Below, one piece after another: positions 47,076-54,734 of a stretch of DNA of 64,000 nucleotides. Made by a program: the position numbers and the translations under genes. Origin of the DNA: Pontibacter beigongshangensis (GTDB lineage: Bacteria > Bacteroidota > Bacteroidia > Cytophagales > Hymenobacteraceae); NCBI RefSeq assembly GCF_014332515.1, contig NZ_VFSD01000019.1:62001-126000 (forward strand), read 5' to 3'. The notes below the pieces were generated by a model. It saw only the letters and a program-made list of their open reading frames with translations, was not told the DNA's origin and did not search any database. Every line of letters starts with the position of its first letter. The first letter of the stretch is position 1.

Positions 47076-47638
47076 AAAACAACTGCGTAAAACTAACACT
47101 GCTGCTGCTTGCCTGCCTCAGCCTTACCGGGTTTAAGGCCGCTGCTGCAGCCCCCGACTTTTATAGTGTGGCACCAGATACCCTGCCGGTGCCAAAAGTA
47201 AAGAACATGCTGTATTATGTGCAGCGCGACCCTAACACCAACACGGTTGTGTATCAGCTGAACCGGTCGGCAAATGGCGCCATAAATGAGGCCGAACCCG
47301 TGCAGGTGTTCTGGATACGGTATGCCGAAGGGGGAGCCCGCAAAGAACTGAACTACATTCAGCGAAAGTTCGCCTACGGGCTGAACACCAGAAAACTGGG
47401 CAAAGACAACTTTGAACTCAAGTTTGTGTGTTATAACAAACTTGCGCTACACCTCCGGAGGTCCAAAGACGGCCAGTACCATGCCTACGCTAAAATAAAT
47501 GGCCAGGAGGCCATTCTGGAGCGGGTATTTGTGCGGGTTGAGGGCGGCAGCTTCTGGGTGCCGAATGTGTTGTACGTGGAACTGAGAGGCAAAGACGCGG
47601 CCTCCGGTAAACTGGTGACGGAACGTTTTAAGCCTTAA
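47072..47638 (+). CDS. DUF4833 secreted protein
   Basis: A 188-residue protein starting on a GTG that overlaps the previous stop by 4 bases. It has a signal peptide (hydrophobic to about residue 26, AAAAA). The mature part matches DUF4833: NMLYYVQRDPNTNTVVYQLN, VQVFWIRYAEGG, LNYIQRKFAYG, then strands ending PNVLYVELRGKD. A DUF4833 gene is also found in the Bacteroides inositol-lipid cluster, so the partnership looks conserved, but its function is not known. A periplasmic lipid-handling role is possible. Confidence 0.88.
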   Translation: MKNNCVKLTLLLLACLSLTGFKAAAAAPDFYSVAPDTLPVPKVKNMLYYVQRDPNTNTVVYQLNRSANGAINEAEPVQVFWIRYAEGGARKELNYIQRKFAYGLNTRKLGKDNFELKFVCYNKLALHLRRSKDGQYHAYAKINGQEAILERVFVRVEGGSFWVPNVLYVELRGKDAASGKLVTERFKP

Positions 47639-47939
47639 AAAGCAGCCATGCAACAGAAAAGAAATTATTGAAAGAACAGAACACCCTTCCTGCCATCCGC
47701 TGATCCCGCTATTGTCTGGTAACAGGGCCTTTTCAGGGCGCATGTGCCAAGGCAATTATTCGAATAAAAAAGCCCTCCCGGAGCGTAATTTACTGCTGCT
47801 GCCCCTGTGCCTTCAGGTTATGGGCTGCTGCCCCGGCTCAGGCGTAGTTTATACCGGCCCGCCCACATCAGGCATAGCTAGCGATAGCTATTTCTCAAGT
47901 CTTGCTGCAATGTGAATCAGAATTTTTAAAGTGCGTGAA
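47639..47939. other. Gap inside the lipid cluster
   Basis: This gap of about 300 bases holds repeat A copy 16 (47753-47806). It separates the DUF4833 gene from the next membrane-protein gene. Confidence 0.5.
47753..47806 (+). repeat. Dispersed repeat A, copy 16
   Basis: Head CAATTATTCGAATAAAAAA, core GCCCTCCCGGAGC, tail TACTGCTGCTGCCCC. Confidence 0.85.
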
Positions 47940-48698
47940 ATGAAAGATAATCATTTACCAACCAGTTTGTTTGAAATAACTGTATTGTTTTTTGTAACGC
48001 TTTGCGTAGTTTTTGGCGTCATAGAGTCTCGTGTAGACAGGGTGTGGTATGAGCAGGTGTATGTTGTGGAAGATGGGTTTATAGAGTGGCTGACGGCACT
48101 GACTTTAGTGGCCATAAGCGGTGCCATGTTCTTCCGGTTCTGCAGGCTTTACAGAAAAAAACCTCGGCTTTTCGGACTGACGTTGCTGGCCACTGGCGTG
48201 CTGTTTACCTTTGGGGCAGCCGAGGAGATCAGCTGGGGGCAGCGCATTTTTAACGTCGAGAGCAGCGGGTTTTTCTCTACACACAATTCGCAGCAGGAAA
48301 CCAACATACATAATATGGTGGTAAACGGAACAAAGCTGAATAAATTGGTATTTTCTAAAATGCTGACGGTAGTAATCCTGCTCTACCTGCTCGTGTGGCC
48401 GGTAGCCTATAGCAGGTCAGCAGGCTTGCGCACCTTTACAGATACAAGGGCAGGGGTGGCAGTACCAAGACTGTACCAGGTGGTGTTTTTCCTGCTTTTC
48501 ATGGGGGTTGCCTGGATGTGCCCGAGCGGTAAAAGAGCGGAGCTGATAGAATTCAGCAGTTGTGCCATGTTCCTCCTTATTTTTCTGTACCCCCTGAACC
48601 AGCGTATTTTCGGGGTTGGGGAAAAGAGGCAGCCCCAGGAGCCTATGCCTGGCCTGCAGGAAGAGCTCACCCGTTGCCATACTGGCGCCAGCAGGTAA
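47940..48698 (+). CDS. Uncharacterised multi-spanning membrane protein in the lipid cluster
   Basis: About 252 residues from the ATG at 47940 (a GTG at 47931 is also in frame). There are about six hydrophobic helices. The most striking block is FGAAEEISWGQRIFN followed at a short distance by NSQQETNIHN, a pattern I recall from a widespread family of uncharacterised membrane proteins. The conserved acidic pair, Trp, Arg, Asn and His are spaced like an active or binding site. It starts 35 bases before the PAP2-type gene and presumably works with it. Candidate functions: lipid transfer, modification or transport. Confidence 0.78.
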   Translation: MKDNHLPTSLFEITVLFFVTLCVVFGVIESRVDRVWYEQVYVVEDGFIEWLTALTLVAISGAMFFRFCRLYRKKPRLFGLTLLATGVLFTFGAAEEISWGQRIFNVESSGFFSTHNSQQETNIHNMVVNGTKLNKLVFSKMLTVVILLYLLVWPVAYSRSAGLRTFTDTRAGVAVPRLYQVVFFLLFMGVAWMCPSGKRAELIEFSSCAMFLLIFLYPLNQRIFGVGEKRQPQEPMPGLQEELTRCHTGASR

Positions 48699-48733
48699 GC
48701 CAAAAAAACAATCTGATTTTGAAGAAAAGTAAC

Positions 48734-49681
48734 ATGGATTCTGTGACGGCGCTTGTAGAGGAGCGAAAGAAAACAACCCGTGAACACATACTGCTGATGC
48801 TAGCCCTGTCAGGAACGTATATGTTGCTGTCTTTTGTGCTGGTCGGCTTTAAGATTGATCAACTGGTGTTGGTGGCGTTGGCAAATACGCTGTATTTTCT
48901 GTCGGCCATAACCAGAAAGTTTATTACAGGCTTCTCGATATTTATCCTGTTCTGGGTGCTGTTCGATTACATGAAGGCTTTCCCGAATTACTGGTTTAAC
49001 ACAGTGCATATCGGGAGCCTTTACAGGGCCGAGAAAGCCATATTCGGCATTCGGAGTGGCGACCTCCTGTTAACGCCGAACGAATACTGGCTGCTGCACA
49101 GCAATACGCTTCTGGACGTGATGAGCGGTGTTTTCTACCTCACCTGGGTTCCGGTTCCGCTTGCCTTTGCCGTTTTCCTCTTTTTTAAAGACAGGAGGCA
49201 GTTTGTTTATTTTTCGCTCACCTTCCTGCTGGTGAACCTGCTGGGCTTTGTGGTGTACTACCTGTACCCGGCGGCTCCGCCCTGGTACGTGCAGCAGTTC
49301 GGTTTCGATTTTATAGCCGCCACACCTGGCAACACAGCAGGTCTGTCGCGGTTCGATGCCTACTTCGGAGTCGATATTTTCAGTGCGCTTTATGCCAAAA
49401 GTTCCAACGTGTTTGCTGCCATGCCCTCGCTGCACTCGTCTTACCCGCTTCTGGTCTTGTACTATGCGCTAAAGAACAGGCTGGGACTGGTTAATGTGTT
49501 ATTTGCCATTATTACAGCTGGTATCTGGTTTGCTGCTGTGTACAGTTCGCACCACTACGTGCTCGATGTGCTGGCTGGTATCGTTTGTGCCTGCTGTGGC
49601 TTGCTGCTGTTTAACTGGCAGCGGGCAAAAAAAGGGTTTGTAAACAGGGCCGTAGAAAAGCTGATAGCGGCCATCGAATAG
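48734..49681 (+). CDS. PAP2/AUR1-like protein, candidate inositol phosphorylceramide synthase
   Basis: About 315 residues from the ATG at 48734; earlier codons in frame overlap the previous gene. It is a six- to eight-helix membrane protein with PAP2-superfamily sites: AMPSLHSSYPLL (His234), SSHHYVLDVLAG (His274, Asp278) and the upstream YPAAPPWY. The His-x3-Asp spacing in the last motif and the YPxxPPW element match fungal AUR1, which transfers phosphoinositol from phosphatidylinositol to ceramide. With ino1, the PI-synthase-like enzyme and SPT in the same cluster, IPC synthesis is the best-supported function; a lipid phosphatase is the alternative. Confidence 0.85.
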   Translation: MDSVTALVEERKKTTREHILLMLALSGTYMLLSFVLVGFKIDQLVLVALANTLYFLSAITRKFITGFSIFILFWVLFDYMKAFPNYWFNTVHIGSLYRAEKAIFGIRSGDLLLTPNEYWLLHSNTLLDVMSGVFYLTWVPVPLAFAVFLFFKDRRQFVYFSLTFLLVNLLGFVVYYLYPAAPPWYVQQFGFDFIAATPGNTAGLSRFDAYFGVDIFSALYAKSSNVFAAMPSLHSSYPLLVLYYALKNRLGLVNVLFAIITAGIWFAAVYSSHHYVLDVLAGIVCACCGLLLFNWQRAKKGFVNRAVEKLIAAIE

Positions 49682-49732
49682 AAAAGACCCGGGCCGGAAT
49701 AATCCGGTTTAGAGCAGCAGCAAAAGTAGGGC

Positions 49733-49776
49733 TAGGCCAAATTGAAAATTAGAAATTCAAAATTATAAATTAGGGC
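49733..49776 (-). repeat. Dispersed repeat B, copy 4 (inverted)
   Basis: On the minus strand: CCCTAATTTATAATTTTGAA, then TTTCTAATTTTCAATTTGGC. The AATTTCTAATTTT core recurs in the other copies. Confidence 0.5.
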
Positions 49777-49868
49777 AGGTACTTTCTCTGCCGGATTAAA
49801 TAAGTAGTACGCCACTCTCAAAATAAAACCGGAGGAGGAGTACGCTTAAAAAACAGAAATTATAAACT

Positions 49869-50543
49869 ATGAGTTTGAAGAATAACCCGACCAGCCTGCA
49901 TGCAAATGCCTTAAAGCAACTTCTCTCACTTTCTGCAGGCGATTATGAAGCCTTTCTTTATGATTGCGACGGAACCCTAGCCGACAACATGCAGGCGCAC
50001 AAAGACACCTATGCAAAGGTTGCCGCTAACGGTGGGGTGATCATAGACCCGGCCATGATAGATGAGTTTGCAGGCCTTCCGATTCCGGCAGTGGTGGAGG
50101 AAATCAACAAAAGGTACAACAGCGATTTTGACCCCGAGGCCTTTGCCGCCCTAAAATCGCAACTGTTTTATGACGAATTTATTGAACAGGTAAAACCGGT
50201 TCAGTTTGTGGCTGATCATTTGGTAAGCCATGTGGGGAGCGTCAGAATAGGAGTCGTGTCGGGGGGCTCCCGGAAAATGATACAGAAAACGCTGGAGGTT
50301 TTGGGCATAGACAAACTGGTGGAAGTGCTGGTGTGTGCCGAAGATACTGCCAGGGGCAAACCTCACCCGGACCCTTTCCTGCTGGCTGCCGAAAAGCTTG
50401 GTATCAGGCCGGAGGCTTGCCTGGTGTTCGAAGACGGAACTCCGGGCACGTCAGCCGCCGAAGCCGCCGGCATGAAGTGGATCAGGATAGACCAGGTGCT
50501 GGAAGAGGCTGCTGGAGCAGAAGGAATATCCTGCCGCCAATAA
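49869..50543 (+). CDS. HAD-superfamily phosphatase
   Basis: A 224-residue haloacid-dehalogenase-type hydrolase, beta-phosphoglucomutase-like. Motif I is DCDGTLAD (nucleophile Asp32, acid Asp34); motif II is in VVSGGSRKM; motif III Lys is in RGKPHPDPF; motif IV is VFEDGTPG. A helical cap lies between motifs I and II. It follows the PAP2 gene by 187 bases. Substrate unknown; dephosphorylation of inositol phosphate or a sugar phosphate for this pathway is possible but not shown. Confidence 0.9.
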   Translation: MSLKNNPTSLHANALKQLLSLSAGDYEAFLYDCDGTLADNMQAHKDTYAKVAANGGVIIDPAMIDEFAGLPIPAVVEEINKRYNSDFDPEAFAALKSQLFYDEFIEQVKPVQFVADHLVSHVGSVRIGVVSGGSRKMIQKTLEVLGIDKLVEVLVCAEDTARGKPHPDPFLLAAEKLGIRPEACLVFEDGTPGTSAAEAAGMKWIRIDQVLEEAAGAEGISCRQ

Positions 50544-50557
50544 GGCTCGCTGCCTCG

Positions 50558-50582
50558 GCGCTGGCGGTGTAAGCGCCTTTCA
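50558..50582 (+). terminator. Weak terminator after the HAD gene
   Basis: GGCGCT (50558-50563) pairs with AGCGCC (50573-50578), followed by TTTC. It would close the lipid cluster. Confidence 0.4.
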
Positions 50583-50625
50583 GGTCAGGGCAAAGGAATT
50601 CCCTTTTCCGGGATAAAAAAATGTA

Positions 50626-51099
50626 TCAGCCCAGCCGGAGTGCTGCAAGCGAAGCGTAGGCATTTCGGCCGCTTATGTCCGGAATAATTTTGAGTTCCAG
50701 GGCTTTTGCCTGCCTGAGATCCACGACATAGTCTTCAGCTTCCTCTGTGGTGTGCGGAGGGCTGAAGTTGTACTGTTGCCGCACTACTTCCTGGTACGCC
50801 TGGCTGCCTGCCGGAAGCCAGCGTAGCAGAAGCTCCTGGGTGCGCTCCTGCTCCTGCTCACGAAAAAGAAGTGTAATCTGCCGGATGTCTTGTGGCACAT
50901 CAAACACAAGCCGGATAATTTGCTCTCCTGGCTGCCCCGCCCTCCAGCCAGTTGTTCCGGTAGTGGCAAAAGCCGCTTCAACAGGATGGGCGGCCTCTTC
51001 AGACGTTATTTCAACCTGCGCCAGCTGCGCCAGGTTTAGCCAACTTTGCAGGTCAGGAGAAACTTCCTGGTTTGCCGGATGTATGATTTGTTTGCGCAT
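50626..51099 (-). CDS. Discoidin-like (F5/8 type) hypothetical protein
   Basis: A 157-residue soluble protein. The central part (TTGWRAGQPGEQIIRLVFDVPQ-like, then IRQITLLFREQEQERTQELLLRW and QQYNFSPPHTTEEAEDY) has the strand pattern of a discoidin/F5-8C domain, and the end (ALELKIIPDISGRNAYASLAALRLG) completes it. Such domains bind sugars or other ligands. There is no signal peptide. It is convergent with the HAD gene. Confidence 0.75.
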   Translation of the reverse strand: MRKQIIHPANQEVSPDLQSWLNLAQLAQVEITSEEAAHPVEAAFATTGTTGWRAGQPGEQIIRLVFDVPQDIRQITLLFREQEQERTQELLLRWLPAGSQAYQEVVRQQYNFSPPHTTEEAEDYVVDLRQAKALELKIIPDISGRNAYASLAALRLG

Positions 51100-51280
51100 T
51101 CAGATGTCAGTTAAACGGTATGGCATAACGGCCAATGGCTGATAAAGGCCTGGCTGTTGTTAAATTATAAGTCAGAGGCACCCATTATACAGGCGCTCCT
51201 CATATAGTGTACTCTAATACTACCGTTAAGTTTATCGAAGCTCCGGTGAGGTACATGCAGGTGGTTTCCGGTGAAAAAGA

Positions 51281-51341
51281 AGAGCAGCAGCAGCAGCAGC
51301 AGAAAAGACCTCCGGAGGCTGGTTTTTATTTAAATAATTCA
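51281..51341 (-). repeat. Dispersed repeat A, copy 17 (inverted)
   Basis: On the minus strand: head TGAATTATTTAAATAAAAAC, core CAGCCTCCGGAGG, tail of six CTG units (CTGCTGCTGCTGCTGCTG). Confidence 0.8.
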
Positions 51342-51697
51342 GGCGTTTGCTGTCTCACTGACGTTTCGACTCCTTTTTGAGCTGTATGGACGGTGAGCTG
51401 CTCCTCCTTATATAGCATGTTATGAAGGCTGGAAGTACTTCTGCAAAAGCGCCTTCCCAATCTGCTTTTTCTCCCGGATGTTTTGACTGGTGCTGGAGGA
51501 GTTTGTGGGGTGGGATTACACCTATTGTCCAAAAACTGCCTTAACCTCCAAACTAAAATTACTTGTTAAACTTTTAAAGAAGCAGGCTGCCTGGGAATAG
51601 CTTTTGATGGTCTGGCAGGTGAACCCATACGCTGATAAACGGAAGGTAATGCCCTGAAATTACAGGTAAGACAATGTGGCTCCTTCAGGATTATGAA

Positions 51698-51739
51698 CAG
51701 CAAAGGCAGCTTGTTTTAAACGCCTGCCTTTGCTGCTTT
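51698..51739. terminator. Hairpin downstream of kaiB
   Basis: CAGCAAAGGCAG (51698-51709) pairs with CTGCCTTTGCTG (51724-51735), 12 bp perfect, followed on the plus strand by CTTTT. It may end the leftward kaiCB transcript, though the T-tract is on the other side. Confidence 0.4.
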
Positions 51740-51799
51740 TGCACGATGCCGGTTGAGGACGGAAATATTTCAGGCCCCGGCCACAGGCAGTGCGGGTGT

Positions 51800-52084
51800 C
51801 TAATACTTATGCAGGCTCGAAATTCCCAGGGCGGCTAATACGCGGCTTCTTACATTTAGGGCCCCAATAATACGGCTGACGGGTGTTGGCTCCAGCCGGA
51901 TCAGGGTTGGTATAGCAATAATGCCTGCCTCCTCCGCTTTGTCAGGATCTTTCTGTATGTCAATAATTTTAAGCTGATAATTTCCATTTAAATTTTCTCG
52001 GCAGATCTTAAGTAGTGTGTCCACGGCCTCAATAGAATTTGGGCTGTGTCCGTTAATAAAGAGCTGAAATACATGCATGCTCAT
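51800..52084 (-). CDS. kaiB: KaiB-like protein
   Basis: A 94-residue thioredoxin-like protein of the KaiB family. The N-terminal strand MHVFQLFINGHSPNS, helix AVDTLLKICREN and strand YQLKIIDIQKDPDKAEEAGIIAIPTLIRL match KaiB, including the cis-Pro-type IPT segment and the C-terminal portion VSRIIGALN. In cyanobacteria KaiB switches fold to bind KaiC's CI ring and set the clock period. It lies 63 bases downstream of kaiC on the same strand and is probably co-transcribed. Confidence 0.9.
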   Translation of the reverse strand: MSMHVFQLFINGHSPNSIEAVDTLLKICRENLNGNYQLKIIDIQKDPDKAEEAGIIAIPTLIRLEPTPVSRIIGALNVRSRVLAALGISSLHKY

Positions 52085-52147
52085 CTTGTTAGTTTAGGCT
52101 AATGGTGCCGATTACCTCCGGCTGATTTGGTAAGCAGTAAACTCCCG

Positions 52148-53611
52148 CTACTCGAGTTTAATAAGCATAGGGTTTCCTGTCAGGATGCCGCTGATGCCTT
52201 CGAAATGCTTTCCTATGTTAGCGCCTTTATCAGAGATAGAAAATTTCCGGATTGAAGAATCGTGGCTGGAACCGCGCATTTTAAGCACAGCGATGCTACG
52301 TTGCATTTCGCCCGACATTTCTACATAGCGCAGCAGAATAATAGAGTCTGTGATAGGGGAGATGTTGCCTTCGGTGTCTGAGGTGCCGCCTGCCAGCAAA
52401 GGCGTATTAGAGGTAAACATGCCTGTAATCTCCTGGTGCTTGAGGTAAGCTGTAAACGCTATGATAAACTCCCGGAACCCTTTGTCGGTTGAAGTGCGTG
52501 ACAAAGCCGACAAACTGTCGATCGCTATCCTGTCGGGCTTAAAGCGCTGTACAATTTCCTGAATGTTGATAAAATGATCTTCCAGGGAGGAGACCTCCGG
52601 GTAAATACAGATCACCTTCAGCAGCCCTTCTTCTTCCAGCCCTCTGAAGTCGATGCCCCAGCCAGCTGCATTCCGATAAAGCTGTTCGGTGCTTTCTTCA
52701 AAGGCCATGAGCAGGCAGCGCTCCCTATTCTCACGGATAGCGCTGACAAAATTGGCTACCAGTAATGTTTTGCCTGCCCCGATCGCACCAGATACCAGGT
52801 TAATGGAGCCTTTGAAAAAGCCGCCGTTCATCATCGTGTCAAGGGTAGGTATGCCGGAGGTAACCCGTTCATCAGATGTGATGTGCTTCAGGTTCATGGC
52901 CGATAACGGGATAATGACAATGGCCTTTTCCGGGTTAATGGAAAAGGGGTTCTCGCCTTTCTCGTGATTGCTGCCCCTGAATTTCAGGATCTCGATGGTT
53001 CTTCTGCGCTTCTCGTTCTGTAGCACATTGCGCAGTATCACCACATTGTCTGTCAGAAATTCCTCTACTCCGAAACGTGTGATCTTGCCATATTCTTCCA
53101 GGCGCTCAGCCGTAATAATAGAAGTGGCGCCCAAACGCGATAAGGTGAGGGCTACCTGAATCAGCTCCCGCCGTATGGTGTGCATCTCTTCATGAAACTG
53201 CGTAAAAATGCTCCCGATAGAATCGATGACGACACGCTGGGCATTGCATTTTTGCACGGCGCTTTCGAGCCTGATCCTGAAGGCGCTCAGGTCAAAATCG
53301 CCCACCGCTATGATGTTTTCTTCTTTGGGGGCGGCATCCACAAATATCCATTTCCCTTCCTTTTCCCAGGTGTCAATATCCCAGTTAAAGCTTTTCAGGT
53401 TTTTCCGGATATCATCTACCTGTTCTTCAAACGTGACAAAAACCCCGGGCTGATCGAACAACTGAATGCCCATGGCCAGAAACTGTGCGCCAAACAGGGT
53501 TTTGGCACTACCGGAGCTGCCTGCCACGAGCGTAGTTCGGCCGAGGGGCAACCCGCCATGTGAAATATGATCGAAGGAAGCATTCCCGGTTTCTAATTTG
53601 GTAAGGTTCAT
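52148..53611 (-). CDS. kaiC: KaiC-like ATPase/kinase
   Basis: About 487 residues from the ATG at 53611 (the frame is open to 53692). It is a double-domain RecA-type ATPase. CI has Walker A GSSGSAKT (31-38) and catalytic Glu62-Glu63; CII has GAIGAGKT (275-282) and Glu305-Glu306. The CII phosphorylation loop reads SDTEGNISPITDS: Ser418 corresponds to cyanobacterial Ser431, but the neighbour is Pro419 instead of Thr432, while Thr413 matches Thr426. So the usual two-site phosphorylation cycle cannot operate unchanged. No KaiA is visible. Such non-cyanobacterial KaiC proteins are linked to stress responses rather than a true clock in the cases known. Confidence 0.93.
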   Translation of the reverse strand: MNLTKLETGNASFDHISHGGLPLGRTTLVAGSSGSAKTLFGAQFLAMGIQLFDQPGVFVTFEEQVDDIRKNLKSFNWDIDTWEKEGKWIFVDAAPKEENIIAVGDFDLSAFRIRLESAVQKCNAQRVVIDSIGSIFTQFHEEMHTIRRELIQVALTLSRLGATSIITAERLEEYGKITRFGVEEFLTDNVVILRNVLQNEKRRRTIEILKFRGSNHEKGENPFSINPEKAIVIIPLSAMNLKHITSDERVTSGIPTLDTMMNGGFFKGSINLVSGAIGAGKTLLVANFVSAIRENRERCLLMAFEESTEQLYRNAAGWGIDFRGLEEEGLLKVICIYPEVSSLEDHFINIQEIVQRFKPDRIAIDSLSALSRTSTDKGFREFIIAFTAYLKHQEITGMFTSNTPLLAGGTSDTEGNISPITDSIILLRYVEMSGEMQRSIAVLKMRGSSHDSSIRKFSISDKGANIGKHFEGISGILTGNPMLIKLE

Positions 53612-53818
53612 AGGCGAGCGTAAGTTTGTTTGGAAAAAGAGATACAGGTCTGGACTTACAGGTCTGAAAGTATCCATGAAAGGCTTTGACAATGTGCTTT
53701 AGTAAACCTGAAACATATAACATGGCTTTAAGCACCCTCGATGGCTGCAAGCAAGGCACAAAGGTGAGGAGAATGGAAAGAGAATATTTTATATACTTAT
53801 TCCAGTTTGTATCAAATG

Positions 53819-54385
53819 TTACAGGTTTTCGAGCACGCCCTCCCGTTTGCTTTTTATGTGCCTGTAAAAGGAAGGGGAGAGGCCTGTCACTTTCTTAAAC
53901 TGGCTGGACAAATGGGCCACACTGCTGTAATGCAGGCGATGTGCGATTTCGGTAAGGGAGAGCTCATCATAAAAAAGCAGTTCTTTTGCTTTCTCTATCT
54001 TATGGATAATAATGAATTGCTGAATGGTAATGCCCTTGACCTCTGAAAAGATGTTGGCCAGGTAGTTATAGTTATAGCCCAGTTGCTCACTTATGTAAAC
54101 AGAATAATTTACCCTCGGCTGTTCTTCCGAAGCATGGATCATATCGGTGATGAGCGTCTTTATCTTATCGATCAGTTTGCTTTTGCTATCGTCGAGCAAC
54201 TCCAGGCCGGCTTTGTGCAGGTTTTCTTTTAGCTGTTCCAGCTGAATATCCGTAATGTCTTTGTGAATTTCCACCAGGCCCAGGTCCACCACCACATACT
54301 CTGACTGTAATCCGAGCTTTACGAGTTCTTCCTGCACCAGTGCCTTACAGCGACTGCTGACCATGTATTTAATGTATAATTTCAT
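53819..54385 (-). CDS. AraC-family transcriptional regulator
   Basis: A 188-residue regulator. The C-terminal 100 residues (about 85-185) hold two helix-turn-helix motifs typical of AraC (LTEIAHRLHYSSVAHLSSQFKKVTGLSPSFYRH-like). The N-terminal part is short and lacks a cupin domain, as in several Bacteroidetes-specific regulators. It lies 208 bases upstream of the kaiC start on the same strand, so it might control the kaiCB pair, but there is no direct evidence. Confidence 0.85.
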   Translation of the reverse strand: MKLYIKYMVSSRCKALVQEELVKLGLQSEYVVVDLGLVEIHKDITDIQLEQLKENLHKAGLELLDDSKSKLIDKIKTLITDMIHASEEQPRVNYSVYISEQLGYNYNYLANIFSEVKGITIQQFIIIHKIEKAKELLFYDELSLTEIAHRLHYSSVAHLSSQFKKVTGLSPSFYRHIKSKREGVLENL

Positions 54386-54734
54386 TTACTTGTGTTATGT
54401 GCACACTCAGATCCGGGAGTATGGTACGGCGTTGCTGCTGGAAATAAAGTAGAACCTAAGGCGATTGATGAGCAATGAGATCAGGATTTTACAGTGATAT
54501 GTAAAACAGGCTCTAAGTATATACACCTAATACGTTAGTTCTCCAACATTAATTCATAAACCAGTAAAGTATATTAAAAACGACAAGTCAGAAAGGTGTT
54601 TGCGTGTGATATTGTGCGCAGCATTTCCGGGCGTAAACCTGAAAGCGCAAAAAACCTTGGGAGTAAGAAAGTTTGCTGTAGGGCGTTGTGGTGCCGGAGG
54701 CTGCAGCTGCCTGCCTCAGGTTAGGAAGAGGCAT
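54386..54734. other. Non-coding gap
   Basis: AT-rich around 54520-54600; I see no repeat or hairpin. Confidence 0.4.

Larger units (their letters stand above)
51100..51799. other. 700-base non-coding gap
   Basis: It holds an inverted copy of repeat A with the longest CTG tail (51281-51341) and a hairpin at 51698. A leftward frame at 51326-51532 is rejected because it runs into the repeat. Confidence 0.5.

Noticed and set aside
51281..51301. Trinucleotide microsatellite
   Set aside because: The CTG/CAG run is the variable tail of repeat A, seen in shorter form at most other copies, so I treat it as part of that element.
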